A DNA stretch of 64,000 nt, taken from the NCBI RefSeq assembly GCF_963664735.1, contig NZ_OY761553.1, positions 1,317,303-1,381,302 of the forward strand. Reading direction: 5' to 3'. The translations under genes and the position numbers were made by a program. Of this stretch, positions 17,900-27,339 are shown piece after piece (position 1 is the stretch's first letter; every line of letters begins with the position of its first letter). Source of the DNA: an uncultured Cohaesibacter sp. GTDB taxonomy: Bacteria > Pseudomonadota > Alphaproteobacteria > Rhizobiales > Cohaesibacteraceae. The notes beneath the pieces are model-generated. The model ran no database searches and had not been told where the DNA came from. It worked only from the letters and a program-made list of their open reading frames with translations.

Positions 17900-19245
17900 G
17901 CAAAGAAGCGTCTCATCTCTTCTATCAGTCCCGCGCTCCACGACCATTTCTGGATCGCGCAGAAGGGATCTATATGTATGACCAATCCGGCAAGCGCTAT
18001 ATTGATGGCTCTTCCGGTGCGATGGTTTCCAATATCGGACACTCCAACCCGAATGTACTTGCCGCGATGAAAGCCCAGATGGACAAATCCACCTTCGGCT
18101 ATCGCTTGCATTTTCGAACAGAGCCCTCTGAAGAACTCGCCACGATGGTGGCCGAGCGCATGCCGGGCAATCTGGATCGTGTGTTCTTTGTTTCCGGCGG
18201 GTCGGAAGCCGTTGAGAGCGCTGTCAAGCTGGCCCGTCAATATGCCATTACGCAAGGTCAGACCGATCGATGGAAGGTGATTTCCCGTTTTCCTTCCTAT
18301 CACGGAGCGACCTTCGGTGCTCTGGCTCTGACCGGCTATGATCCCCTCGCCCGTCCGTTCGACCCGATGATGCGCGACATGCCAAAAATCGCCGCACCGG
18401 CCTGCTATCTGGACCGGGACAATCTAACCGACGAGCAGCGCGGTTTGAAATATGCCGAGTTGCTGCGTGACGAGATCATCAGGCAGGGACCGGAAACGGT
18501 TCTGGCCTTCATCATGGAACCAATCGGCGGCGCTTCCACAGGCGCGCTTGTTGCTCCAGACAGCTATTACGGGCGTATTGCGGAAATCTGCAAGGAATTC
18601 GGCGTTCTGCTTATCTATGACGAAGTTATGACCGGCGTAGGCCGCACAGGAGCCTTCCTAGCTGCCAATCACTGGGATATCGAACCGGACATCGTAGCGA
18701 TGTCCAAAGGCTTTGCCGCCGGCTATGCGCCGCTGGGAGCCGTGGTTGCCCGCGAAACCATGGTCGAAGCGTTGCTTGATGCCGGTGGCTTCCTGCATGG
18801 CTACACTTATGCAGGCAACCCTCTGGCCTGTTCGGCAGGCGTTGCCGTTCTCAAGGAAATCGAGCGGCTCGACCTCATCACCAACTGCGCCAACATGGGG
18901 GCCTTGCTGAAGTCTCGCCTTGAAGGCCTGATGGATCGCTACCCATTCATTGGTGATGTGCGCGGCAAGGGCCTTCTTCTGGCATTCGAACTTGTCAGCG
19001 ACAAGCAGACCATGGAGCCCTTGCCCAAGGAGTATAACTGCTATCTCGAACTGGTCGAGATGGCCTACGAACGTGGCCTCATTATCTATTCTCGCCGCAC
19101 CCGCGGTGGTATTGAAGGGGATCACTTCCTTGTTGCTCCGGCCATGATTGTCAACGAAGCCCAGATTGACGAGATCATGGGCATTCTCATCGAGAGCCTT
19201 GATGCTCTCGCGGCAAAATTCGATCTGCCAGTGACAGCATCATGA
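17896..19245 (+). CDS. Class III PLP aminotransferase
   Basis: The 449-residue protein is a fold-type I omega-aminotransferase. It has [18 protein letters not shown] (phosphate-binding loop, about residues 97-114), [14 protein letters not shown], the PLP aspartate in [15 protein letters not shown] (about 241-255), and the Schiff-base lysine in [17 protein letters not shown]. Class III enzymes act on the omega- or beta-amino group of many substrates. Coupling to a 3-oxoacid CoA-transferase suggests a beta-amino acid giving a 3-oxoacid, but the substrate is inferred. Confidence 0.9.
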   Translation: MSKEASHLFYQSRAPRPFLDRAEGIYMYDQSGKRYIDGSSGAMVSNIGHSNPNVLAAMKAQMDKSTFGYRLHFRTEPSEELATMVAERMPGNLDRVFFVSGGSEAVESAVKLARQYAITQGQTDRWKVISRFPSYHGATFGALALTGYDPLARPFDPMMRDMPKIAAPACYLDRDNLTDEQRGLKYAELLRDEIIRQGPETVLAFIMEPIGGASTGALVAPDSYYGRIAEICKEFGVLLIYDEVMTGVGRTGAFLAANHWDIEPDIVAMSKGFAAGYAPLGAVVARETMVEALLDAGGFLHGYTYAGNPLACSAGVAVLKEIERLDLITNCANMGALLKSRLEGLMDRYPFIGDVRGKGLLLAFELVSDKQTMEPLPKEYNCYLELVEMAYERGLIIYSRRTRGGIEGDHFLVAPAMIVNEAQIDEIMGILIESLDALAAKFDLPVTAS

Positions 19246-19934
19246 AACTGCCTCAAAAAACACGATCAATTGAAGAAGCCGTCGCGCAGATCCGCGACGG
19301 TGCCTCGATCATGGTCGGCGGATTTGGTGTTCCCGGTACACCCTTCAACCTGATCGCGGAATTGGCGCGGCAGGGTCAGAAAGATCTGACCCTCGTGAAA
19401 AATGATGCCAACGAAGCCGGTATGGGCATTGATCATCTGTTGGTGAATGGACAGGTGCGCAAACTCATCGTGACCCATCTAGGCCTCAACGCACACGCGA
19501 TCGAGCTCATGAATACCGGCGTTATTGAAGTGGAGTTCTGCGCACAAGGCATTCTGGCTGAACGCATACGGGCCGGTGGTTCGGGTCTTGCAGGTTTCAT
19601 CTCTGATATTGGCATCGGCACGGAGCTTGCCGAGGGCAAACAGATGGTCACTGTTGAAGGCAAGGACTATGTGCTCGAATCCTCTCTGCGCACCGATGTC
19701 GCGCTCATCCATGCGGAACAATGCGATGCTTTCGGCAATCTTTGCTTTGCCAAAACAGCGCGCAATTTCAATCCCTTGATGGCAATGGCAGCGGACTGTG
19801 TCATCGCAGAAAGCCAGCATTGCCACTCGATTGGCCGTCTTGACCCGGACGCCATCCATACGCCGGGGCCATTTGTTGATCATGTGGTCGCGATTGACGA
19901 GTTACACAAGGAATATGCCATTGTCCGACGCTAG
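19242..19934 (+). CDS. 3-oxoacid CoA-transferase, subunit A
   Basis: The 230-residue subunit has the CoA-transferase family I N-terminal block SIMVGGFGVPGTPFNLIAEL (GGFG-type oxyanion loop, about residues 22-41) and the GGSGLAGFISDIGIGTELAEGK segment. Its ATG overlaps the aminotransferase stop (ATGA), and its end overlaps subunit B by 20 nt. The pair transfers CoA to a short 3-oxoacid such as acetoacetate or 3-oxoadipate. The sequence alone does not separate these options. Confidence 0.92.
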   Translation: MKLPQKTRSIEEAVAQIRDGASIMVGGFGVPGTPFNLIAELARQGQKDLTLVKNDANEAGMGIDHLLVNGQVRKLIVTHLGLNAHAIELMNTGVIEVEFCAQGILAERIRAGGSGLAGFISDIGIGTELAEGKQMVTVEGKDYVLESSLRTDVALIHAEQCDAFGNLCFAKTARNFNPLMAMAADCVIAESQHCHSIGRLDPDAIHTPGPFVDHVVAIDELHKEYAIVRR

Positions 19935-20574
19935 AGAAAGAATGGTTGCCCGCGCTGCCCGCGCGATTGAGCCGGGCATGCTGGTTAATCTCGGCATCGG
20001 ATTGCCGACCCGCGTGGTGAACTATCTGCCAGATGGCATCGAAGTCGGGCTTCACACGGAAAACGGTCTTGTCGGTGTTGGTCCGACACTGGATTATGAT
20101 CATGCAGACTGCGATCTGATCGATGCCGGTGGCGCCTATATCAGCGCCCTGCCCGGCGGGGCCTTCATGGACAGCGCAGCTTCCTTTGCCATTGTCCGTT
20201 CAGGGCGGCTCGATCTCACCATGCTGGGAGCCTTTGAAGTGGCACAGAACGGCGATCTTGCCAACTGGAAGATACCGGGAAAATTCTCTCCCGGAGTTGG
20301 TGGCGGCATCGAGTTGGCACAGAAAGCAGCCCATGTCATGGTGCTGACGACACATACAGACCGCAAGGGAAACCCCAAGCTTCTGGAGCGCTGCACCCTG
20401 CCGCTGACAGCCACGGGGGCTGTTGAGCGCATTTTCACCGACATGGCTGTGATTGATGTTACGCCAGACGGCTTTGCCTTGAGAGAACGGGCTGAGGCGA
20501 TATCAATCAAGGAAATCATCGAAGCGACCGGTGCTCCTTTGAGCATACCGGAAGGTGACATCCCCACATTCTGA
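19915..20574 (+). CDS. 3-oxoacid CoA-transferase, subunit B
   Basis: Start at 19915 is preceded by AAGGA and gives 219 residues, the normal length. The longer upstream frame only shadows subunit A. The catalytic glutamate is visible in HTENGLVGVGP (Glu about residue 49), and LPGGAFMDSAASFAIVRSGRLDLTMLGAFEV is the conserved family block. It forms the alpha2-beta2 enzyme with the overlapping upstream subunit. Confidence 0.93.
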   Translation: MPLSDARERMVARAARAIEPGMLVNLGIGLPTRVVNYLPDGIEVGLHTENGLVGVGPTLDYDHADCDLIDAGGAYISALPGGAFMDSAASFAIVRSGRLDLTMLGAFEVAQNGDLANWKIPGKFSPGVGGGIELAQKAAHVMVLTTHTDRKGNPKLLERCTLPLTATGAVERIFTDMAVIDVTPDGFALRERAEAISIKEIIEATGAPLSIPEGDIPTF

Positions 20575-20605
20575 TCTCAGAACAACAGACTCTGGAGGGA
20601 GCACA

Positions 20606-21898
20606 ATGGATCAGGACATTTCAAGCAAGATACTTTGCGCAGTTGAAAGCAACTTCGACAAGCAAATGGAATTTCTCATGCAGCTTGTCAGCCATCCTTC
20701 CACACGAGGCCTGGAGCAAGCCGCACAGGCCTTCATGGCCGATGCACTGTCTGATCGTGGATATGAGGTCGATCGCTGGGAGATCAACCTTGATGACATA
20801 CGGCAATTGCCCGGCTTTTCGCCCGTTTTGGGCTTTTATGACGACGCGATCAACGTGGTTGGTTTGCACAAGAGCAAAACCAACCAAGGCCGTTCTTTGA
20901 TCCTCAATGGCCATATCGATGTGGTGCCCGCAGGTCCGCTGGATATGTGGGACATGCCGCCCTTCTCGCCAAAGATTGAAGGCGACTGGATGTATGGTCG
21001 TGGCGCAGGAGACATGAAAGCAGGATTGGTGGCCAACCTGTTTGCGCTCGATGCCTTGCGCTCAGCCGGTTTCGCGCCTGCTGCAGATTTGTTTTTCCAG
21101 TCTGTGGTTGAAGAAGAATGCACCGGAAACGGCGCGCTTGCCTGCCTGCAGAGAGGATACAAGGCGGATGCCGTGCTCATTCCCGAACCGTTCGATGAAA
21201 CGCTGGTCAAAGCGCAAACCGGCGTCATCTGGTTTCAGGTTCATCTGCAAGGACTGCCCACTCATGTTGCCTATGCTGGCGACGGGGCAAACGCTATTGA
21301 AGCGGCCATTCCGCTAATCAATGCCCTGCATGAGCTGGAAAAACGCTGGAATGCACCGGAGCATCGGCACCACGATTTTGCGCATCATGACCATGCACTT
21401 AATCTCAACATCGGCAAGATTGTAGGCGGCGACTGGCCCAGCTCTGTGCCTGCATGGTGCGTGTTCGACGTGCGCATGGGCGTGTTCCCCGGTCAGGACA
21501 TGGAAGCCGCTCGGGCGGACATAGAAACCACCTTATTGAACGCAGCTGAGGAAAACTGCTTCCTGAAAGAGAACAAACCCAAGGTTGTTTACCACGGATT
21601 CATGGCTGAGGGGTATGCATTATCTGATGATAAAAGCGAACCTGCGTTAAGCGCGATCGAGACACTTGGCAGGGCCCACAAGCTGGTAAACAACAAGGAT
21701 CTGGAGCAGATGGCAATCACCTGCACGACAGATACTCGCTTTTTCGGGCTTTATGCCAACACACCGGCTCTCGTTTACGGTCCTCATGCCGAAGCCATTC
21801 ATGGCTTCAACGAGAGGGTTTCGTTGGAAAGCATCAAGCGCGTTACCAAGGCGACAGCCCTATTCATCGCCGATTGGTGCGGACTGGAAACAATTTAG
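20606..21898 (+). CDS. M20 family metallohydrolase (ArgE/DapE-like)
   Basis: Start at 20606 follows GGAGGGAG. The 430-residue product has the M20 zinc ligands: LNGHIDVVPAG, GRGAGDMKAGLVAN, VVEEECTGNGAL (catalytic Glu pair) and the C-terminal YGPHAEAIHGFNE His. It resembles acetylornithine deacetylase/succinyl-DAP desuccinylase enzymes, which remove an acyl group from an amine. In this operon it could release the free amino acid for the aminotransferase. The acyl group is unknown. Confidence 0.88.
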   Translation: MDQDISSKILCAVESNFDKQMEFLMQLVSHPSTRGLEQAAQAFMADALSDRGYEVDRWEINLDDIRQLPGFSPVLGFYDDAINVVGLHKSKTNQGRSLILNGHIDVVPAGPLDMWDMPPFSPKIEGDWMYGRGAGDMKAGLVANLFALDALRSAGFAPAADLFFQSVVEEECTGNGALACLQRGYKADAVLIPEPFDETLVKAQTGVIWFQVHLQGLPTHVAYAGDGANAIEAAIPLINALHELEKRWNAPEHRHHDFAHHDHALNLNIGKIVGGDWPSSVPAWCVFDVRMGVFPGQDMEAARADIETTLLNAAEENCFLKENKPKVVYHGFMAEGYALSDDKSEPALSAIETLGRAHKLVNNKDLEQMAITCTTDTRFFGLYANTPALVYGPHAEAIHGFNERVSLESIKRVTKATALFIADWCGLETI

Positions 21899-21907
21899 GA
21901 GATAGAA

Positions 21908-23092
21908 ATGCGCCAAGCTGTGATCGTTTCAACTGCCCGTACGCCCATCGGGAAGGCTTATCGCGGCGCATTCAATAATCTGGAAGGTCCAAGCCTTGCC
22001 GCCCATGCTGTTAAGGCCGCGATGGAACGCGCTGCCGTAGAAGGAGATGCTGTCGAAGAAATCACCTTTGGCTCCGCACTCACCCAAGGCAGCACCGGCA
22101 TCAATGTTGGTCGCCATATCGTGCTGGCGTCCGGGTTGCCGGATTCGGTTGCAGGCTCGACGATTGATCGCCAATGCGCTTCAGGGCTTAACGCCATCGC
22201 CATTGCAGCCCATATGATCATCAACGAAGGGGTCGACGTGGCTATTGGTGGCGGGCTGGACAGCATTTCGCTTGTGCAGCTTGAAGAACATTGGAACTGG
22301 TATCGCTACCGCGACCCGAATGTTCGCGAAAGCTACTATATGTCGATGCTCGAAACTGCAGAAACTGTTGCCAAGCGTTACGGCGTGAGCCGCGAAGAGC
22401 AAGATGCCTACTCCCTGCAAAGCCAACAGCGGACGGCGGCTGCGCAGCAAGCCGGACTTTTCGCCGATGAAATTGCCCCCATCACGACAAAGAAGCTCGT
22501 AAAGGACAAGGAAACCGGTACGTTGCAGGAAGAGACGGTAACGCTTGCTCAAGACGAATGTAACCGTCCCCAGACTACCTTGGAGGGTCTGGCTCGCCTC
22601 AAACCTGTTTTGGGAGACGAGACAAGCATCACCGCCGGTAACGCCAGCCAGCTTTCGGATGGCGCGTCAGCTTGCGTTCTAATGGAAGCAGCAGAGGCCG
22701 AACGACGTGGCTTGAAGCCTCTTGGCATCTTCCGTGGATTTACTGTGGCCGGTTGTGCCGCCGAAGAAATGGGCATCGGACCGGTTCGAGCCATTCCCAA
22801 GTTGCTTGCCCGCAACGGCTTGCGCGTAGACAGCATAGACCTTTGGGAAATAAACGAAGCTTTCGCTTCTCAGCTTCTTTATTGCCGTGACAGCCTCGGG
22901 ATTGATAACGACAAACTCAATGTCAATGGCGGTGCGATTTCCATTGGCCATCCATATGGCATGTCCGGCGCACGCATGGCGGGGCATCTTCTCATTGAGG
23001 GACGCCGGAGAGGAGCAAAATATGGCATCGCCAGCATGTGCGTTGGCGGAGGCCAAGGAGCCGCAGGACTGTTTGAAATCCTGCCGGAATAA
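21908..23092 (+). CDS. Thiolase (acetyl-CoA acetyltransferase type)
   Basis: The 394-residue thiolase has the acyl-accepting Cys in [16 protein letters not shown] (about residue 86), the [16 protein letters not shown] His block and the [13 protein letters not shown] second catalytic Cys near the C-terminus. It would cleave a 3-oxoacyl-CoA to acetyl-CoA plus a shorter acyl-CoA, following the CoA-transferase. It is the last gene of the operon, 9 nt after the M20 gene. Confidence 0.93.
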   Translation: MRQAVIVSTARTPIGKAYRGAFNNLEGPSLAAHAVKAAMERAAVEGDAVEEITFGSALTQGSTGINVGRHIVLASGLPDSVAGSTIDRQCASGLNAIAIAAHMIINEGVDVAIGGGLDSISLVQLEEHWNWYRYRDPNVRESYYMSMLETAETVAKRYGVSREEQDAYSLQSQQRTAAAQQAGLFADEIAPITTKKLVKDKETGTLQEETVTLAQDECNRPQTTLEGLARLKPVLGDETSITAGNASQLSDGASACVLMEAAEAERRGLKPLGIFRGFTVAGCAAEEMGIGPVRAIPKLLARNGLRVDSIDLWEINEAFASQLLYCRDSLGIDNDKLNVNGGAISIGHPYGMSGARMAGHLLIEGRRRGAKYGIASMCVGGGQGAAGLFEILPE

Positions 23093-23120
23093 CGCCAAAG
23101 GCGTTTGCGGATCGACTGAC

Positions 23121-23153
23121 AAAAAGGGGGCAGGATGAAACCCGCCCCTTTCA
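23121..23153. terminator. Probable bidirectional terminator between convergent operons
   Basis: AAAAAGGGGGC, an 11-nt loop and GCCCCTTTC form a GC-rich hairpin flanked by A and T runs between the convergent thiolase and LLM genes. A smaller hairpin (AACGCC/GGCGTT) overlaps the thiolase stop at 23091-23106. Confidence 0.6.
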
Positions 23154-23199
23154 AGTTTAACCAGTCCTTATCGAACCAGTCCGTGTTAAATTCAAGTGC

Positions 23200-24204
23200 T
23201 CAGGCGCCAAAGGCAGGAATGATTTTCTCGCCATATTCCGCGATGATCTGCTCTTCCTTGCCGTTGTCGAGATAGATATTAAACTGCGTAACACCGGCGT
23301 CTTTAAGTACGTTTAGCTTGGCAACATGCTGTTCGGCTGCGCCCAGAACGCTGAAACCCTCGATGATTTCATCGGTAATGAAATCGAGATAGGGATTGTC
23401 GCTCTGGCCATGCTTGGAATAGTCATAACCCTTGCGATCCTTGATATAGGCGGTCAGAGCTGCGGGAATGTCGTCACGCTCCGTGCCATATTTCTCAACG
23501 ATATCGGCGACATGGTTGCCCACCATGGCCGGGAACCAGCGCGTGGCGGCAATGCATTCTTCGCGGGTGCCGAAATAGGCAGGCGCTGCGGACATGACCT
23601 TGTAGTTTGACATGTCACGGCCCGCCTTCTTGCCCTCTTCAATGGCGGTGCTGGCCAGCCATTTGACAATGCTCGGCTCGGCAATCTGAAGGATGAGACC
23701 ATCCCCCACGCGCCCGGCAGAACTCAGCGCCTTTGGGCCATAGGCAGCAACCCAGACCGGCAACTCGTAGCCCTCGGCCCAGGGGAATTTGACCGGTTCG
23801 GGGCATTCGCCATATTGGGCTTCATCGCCGCGCACCAGCGCCTTGACCACATGGGTGAATTCTTCAAGCCGCTTGAGCGGGGCTGGCTTGAGGCCCATGA
23901 CGCGAACGGCACTGTCACCGCGACCAAGACCGATATCAAAGCGGCCTTCGGACTGTTTGGCCAACGAGCCGAACATTGAGGCGGCCAGCGACCAGTCGCG
24001 GGTGTTGGGGTTGGTCACACAGGGGCCAAAGCGCATCTTGGAGGTGTGTTCCATACACATGGCCATGGCCATATAGCTCTCGCGCCAAAGGATATGGCTG
24101 TCATAGAACCAGCAATAGGTGAAGCCTGCATTTTCGGCCTGTCGCACAAGGGCGCGGGCTCGTTTCGGCTCTACAAAGCCTTTAAAGCAAATACCGAATT
24201 CCAT
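23200..24204 (-). CDS. Luciferase-like F420-dependent oxidoreductase (CPS_4043-type)
   Basis: The 334-residue TIM-barrel protein begins MEFGICFKGFVEPKRARALV and contains RFDIGLGRGDSAVRVMGL (about residues 87-104), GYELPVWVAAYGPKALSSAGRVGDG and a C-terminal LKDAGVTQFNIYLD. The pattern matches the F420-binding branch of the LLM superfamily near methylenetetrahydromethanopterin reductase, which I recall as the CPS_4043 group. It is the last gene after a full F420 biosynthesis set and a pyrimidine/hydantoin catabolic set. Its substrate is unknown. I infer a reductase or oxidase for the imported ring compound. Confidence 0.82.
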   Translation of the reverse strand: MEFGICFKGFVEPKRARALVRQAENAGFTYCWFYDSHILWRESYMAMAMCMEHTSKMRFGPCVTNPNTRDWSLAASMFGSLAKQSEGRFDIGLGRGDSAVRVMGLKPAPLKRLEEFTHVVKALVRGDEAQYGECPEPVKFPWAEGYELPVWVAAYGPKALSSAGRVGDGLILQIAEPSIVKWLASTAIEEGKKAGRDMSNYKVMSAAPAYFGTREECIAATRWFPAMVGNHVADIVEKYGTERDDIPAALTAYIKDRKGYDYSKHGQSDNPYLDFITDEIIEGFSVLGAAEQHVAKLNVLKDAGVTQFNIYLDNGKEEQIIAEYGEKIIPAFGA

Positions 24205-24267
24205 CTCTCTCTCCTGTCCTTGTTCTTCAAGTCTTGTCGTTGGTTGGTCGGTGATTGTTGTCAGACA

Positions 24268-24936
24268 TCAATGGTCGGGCGCCCAGATCTTCAGCCCGGC
24301 ATGGGTGAAAGGCACCTGCTTTGAAATATTGATGCGAATGAGAATGGGGGTAATGGCCTCAATGCAGCGGGCGGCTTCCGCGTCTCCGGCATTATAGGCC
24401 GTAACACCTAGCTTGCTGATCAGCTCCATGACCTTCTGGCGGGCAGCCAAAGAATTGCCGCAAACCAGAATGTCGCAATTGATGGCCCATTCAAGGGTTT
24501 TCAGCGTCGTGGCCGATACATTATGCAGCGCCCCCACGACCGGGATTTCCGGCCCGAGCAGAGCTTGTGCGGCCTCGGTTGCCGAACCTTCGGGTGGCAT
24601 TTCCACCTTCTTGGGGTCGCCCTCCTTGAGGGGCACCACGATATCTATCAGGATCTTGCCTTCAAGATGGGGCTTGAGCGCAGTCAAAGTGGCATTATGG
24701 CCCGAGAAAGGCACCGCCAGAATGACCATTTCATCGGCCATTGCAACGGCCTCTTCGTTGCCATGCCCGGTAATGGCAGCACTGCCCCCTGCCAGCTCCT
24801 GTGCCAGAGTTTGGGCTATTTCGGCGGCACGCGCAGCATCGCGCGAGCCGAGAGCGACCGGAACACCGGCGCGCGCAAATCTGAGGGCCAATCCCTGCCC
24901 TTGCGGCCCGGTGCCGCCTATGATTGCGATCGTCAT
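24268..24936 (-). CDS. fno: F420:NADPH oxidoreductase (Fno/NpdG family)
   Basis: The 222-residue protein has the N-terminal NADP fold [18 protein letters not shown] (about residues 4-21) and [26 protein letters not shown] and the [16 protein letters not shown] block typical of NADPH-dependent F420 reductases. It should pass hydride between NADPH and F420, supplying F420H2 for the adjacent LLM enzyme. Its ATG overlaps the cofE stop by 4 nt, so it is made with the cofactor enzymes. Confidence 0.88.
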   Translation of the reverse strand: MTIAIIGGTGPQGQGLALRFARAGVPVALGSRDAARAAEIAQTLAQELAGGSAAITGHGNEEAVAMADEMVILAVPFSGHNATLTALKPHLEGKILIDIVVPLKEGDPKKVEMPPEGSATEAAQALLGPEIPVVGALHNVSATTLKTLEWAINCDILVCGNSLAARQKVMELISKLGVTAYNAGDAEAARCIEAITPILIRINISKQVPFTHAGLKIWAPDH

Positions 24937-25718
24937 CTGAACATATCCTCTTGTTTCCCTCTCAACAGATCCTCGCCCCGGCTTTCACTCGGACTCCAGT
25001 CGAGCCCGCGAAACAGGACAAGGGGTGTTTTTGCTGCCTTTTTTACAACCAGCCCGGAGGCCGCAGCCAGTTCATCGGCAAAGGCTGCCTCGGTCACCTT
25101 CATGGTGCGCCCCCAGGCATCCTTGTTTCCCTGCTCGCGGATCGTGGCAGGCACTCCGGCAAGCCCGATGGCCACATTGACCTGCGCAATCCGCCAGGGC
25201 CTGCCGAAGGTGTCTGTCATGACCACGCCTATCTGGCAGCCAAAACGGGCTTCCAGTGCATCCCGCATGGCGCGCACGCTTGCGTCGGGGTCTGGCGGCA
25301 GCGTCATTGCGGCATCCGTTTCGGCAATGTTGGATTCATCTACGGCGGCATTGGCGGAAATGAAGCCAAGCCGGTGGCGGCAGATCATGGTGCCTTCGCT
25401 CTGGCCCGGATGGCGGAAGGCGCGAATGACTTCGGCGCTCTCGCGCAGTACGATTTCCACCTTGCGCGGATCCTTGCCCAGCTCCTGCGCATAACGCAGG
25501 GCCTCGTCAGACGGCGTGATGCCGGAAAGCGGATAGATACAGCCCTCGGCTTTGGAAAAGACCTTTTGCGCCACGCAAAGGATATCGCCTCCCTTGGGTT
25601 GATTGCCGCTGGCCACGAGGCAATCGCCGAGGATCGCCGCCAGATCATCCCCTTTCTCGATGTCAGGCACGCCGGGAATGGCGATAATGGAAAGGCTCGA
25701 CAGACTATCCATGCTCAC
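24933..25718 (-). CDS. cofE: Coenzyme F420-0:L-glutamate ligase
   Basis: The 261-residue CofE family protein shows [16 protein letters not shown] (about residues 43-58), [38 protein letters not shown] and [13 protein letters not shown]. These are the metal and GTP-binding blocks of CofE/FbiB-N. It adds the first gamma-linked glutamates to F420-0. Length fits the stand-alone archaeal-type enzyme: the C-terminal FMN reductase domain of actinobacterial FbiB is absent. Start and stop overlap neighbours by 4 nt on both sides. Confidence 0.93.
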   Translation of the reverse strand: MSMDSLSSLSIIAIPGVPDIEKGDDLAAILGDCLVASGNQPKGGDILCVAQKVFSKAEGCIYPLSGITPSDEALRYAQELGKDPRKVEIVLRESAEVIRAFRHPGQSEGTMICRHRLGFISANAAVDESNIAETDAAMTLPPDPDASVRAMRDALEARFGCQIGVVMTDTFGRPWRIAQVNVAIGLAGVPATIREQGNKDAWGRTMKVTEAAFADELAAASGLVVKKAAKTPLVLFRGLDWSPSESRGEDLLRGKQEDMFR

Positions 25719-26374
25719 GCCCTTTCGCCATTGCCAATGGCCATTTTCCAGCCGTCATCGAGATAGTCCAGATCAGCCAGCGTATCGACATCGCGGCGCA
25801 GGCTCTTGAGCGGCAGGATTACCGGCATCATCCCCGCATCAGCAGCCCGGCTGAAATGGCGGGTGAAGGAATCCGGCCCGAAAGAAAATGCGACGGGACA
25901 AGGCAATGGCACGACAAGCGCATTGGTGCCCAGATCCTGCGACGGACAGAGAGCGACGGTTTGCCCGTCAACCGGATAGGACAACAGCCGGGCGATATCC
26001 TCGCGCGATGGATCGGCAAGGTCACCGGGCAGAATGCAGAGACGATCATAGCCAAGATCACATGCCGTTTTGGCGGCCTCAGAGACTGCGCTATTCAGTC
26101 CGGCATTGTCTTGCTCGTTGATATGGCCAATTTGCAGTTCCGCAGCCAAAGCCACGATTTCTGCGCTGTTTGAAACGACCGCAACATCGATCCTGCCCTG
26201 CCCGGAGCCGCTTTGCTTGAGGCCCATGACAGCCTGTTGGATGCGCCGGACAACCGTTTTGAACAGGAGAAGCGCCAGTTGGGAGCGCTCCGCCTCACTC
26301 AAGGCCGGAGCAAGGCGGGATTTCGCCGCGGCGGGGTCCTTCATGGGAATGAGAACCAGCATTCTTGTGCTCAT
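25715..26374 (-). CDS. cofC: 2-phospho-L-lactate (or 3-phosphoglycerate) guanylyltransferase
   Basis: Start at 26374 is chosen because it overlaps the cofD stop as ATGA. The longer frame adds 33 residues without conservation. The 219-residue product has the CofC/FbiD nucleotidyltransferase layout: LVLIPMKDPAAAKSRLAPALSEAERSQL (about residues 6-33), DRLCILPGDLADPS and the SFGPDSFTRHF C-terminal block. It makes the GDP-activated three-carbon acid for CofD. Which acid it prefers (phospholactate, PEP or phosphoglycerate) cannot be told by eye. Confidence 0.9.
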   Translation of the reverse strand: MSTRMLVLIPMKDPAAAKSRLAPALSEAERSQLALLLFKTVVRRIQQAVMGLKQSGSGQGRIDVAVVSNSAEIVALAAELQIGHINEQDNAGLNSAVSEAAKTACDLGYDRLCILPGDLADPSREDIARLLSYPVDGQTVALCPSQDLGTNALVVPLPCPVAFSFGPDSFTRHFSRAADAGMMPVILPLKSLRRDVDTLADLDYLDDGWKMAIGNGERA

Positions 26375-27339
26375 GCAGCCTCTCCATTCAGCTTGCCACC
26401 CATTGCAATTGAAATGACTTGCCGAGCTAGGCGGGCCTTGTCTTGAGCCTCTTTCATCAGGATGTCGGAGCAAGTGGGCGTTATGCCCAGCGCTGCAATT
26501 TCCTGCGCCAGATCCGCATCCTGATGATCGATCAACAGATGCTCGATCAATCCCTGATAATGATGAGCAACGCCGCAGGCGTCGGCACGCAGGCCGAGCG
26601 CGGTCATCATCCTGTCCGCCGGACCCTTGACCACCTTGCCAGCAATGAGCGGGCTGACAGCGATCTTCTTCGCAGAGGCCGCCTTCACCGCATCGCGAAT
26701 AGCGGGAATGGCGAGGATCGGCTCTATGCTGACCAATGGATTGGAGGGAGCGATCACGATCAGATCCGCATGGGCAATGGCAGCAAGCGCTTCGCCCGTT
26801 GGACGCGCCTCAGCGATACCGGAAAATTCCAGCGCTTCTACCTGTGGCGCACATTTCTCGCGGACAAAATATTCCTGAAAGGAGAGCCAGCCCTTTTGCG
26901 TCTTTACTCGCGTTTGCACTCTGTCATCGGTCGGCAAAAGGATGGCAGGCATGACGCCGAAGGCGCGGGCAATATCGCGCGCGATATCAGATGGCCGATG
27001 ACCCTTTGTCCGGCGCATGGTGCGATAGATATGCAGGCCGAAATCCTTATCGCCCAGCATCATCCATGTATCTTCTCCCAATGTTGTCAGGATATCGAGC
27101 GCACGGGTGCCCTCATCGGCCAGCCCCCAGCCCTGCTGGCGGTTGATCCGTCCCGACAAGGTGTAGGTCATGGTGTCGATATCGGGTGACACCCACAGAC
27201 CATGGAATTCCTCGTCATCGGCCACATTGCCGATGATTGTCAGATCGATATTCTCGAGCGCGGCAAGGCCTTCGGCCATTTTTGCGCCGCCGACACCGCC
27301 AGCCAGCAATGTCACCCTTGGTTTATTTGCAAGCGTCAT
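26371..27339 (-). CDS. cofD: 2-phospho-L-lactate transferase
   Basis: The 322-residue protein opens with VTLLAGGVGGAKMAEGLA (about residues 9-26), the Rossmann-like start of CofD, and has ADDEEFHGLWVSPDIDTMTYTL, GDKDFGLHIYRT, and APSNPLVSIEPILAI. It joins the GDP-activated side-chain acid to the deazaflavin Fo, making F420-0 (or its dehydro or glycerate form). It overlaps cofH by 4 nt and cofC by 4 nt. Confidence 0.94.
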   Translation of the reverse strand: MTLANKPRVTLLAGGVGGAKMAEGLAALENIDLTIIGNVADDEEFHGLWVSPDIDTMTYTLSGRINRQQGWGLADEGTRALDILTTLGEDTWMMLGDKDFGLHIYRTMRRTKGHRPSDIARDIARAFGVMPAILLPTDDRVQTRVKTQKGWLSFQEYFVREKCAPQVEALEFSGIAEARPTGEALAAIAHADLIVIAPSNPLVSIEPILAIPAIRDAVKAASAKKIAVSPLIAGKVVKGPADRMMTALGLRADACGVAHHYQGLIEHLLIDHQDADLAQEIAALGITPTCSDILMKEAQDKARLARQVISIAMGGKLNGEAA

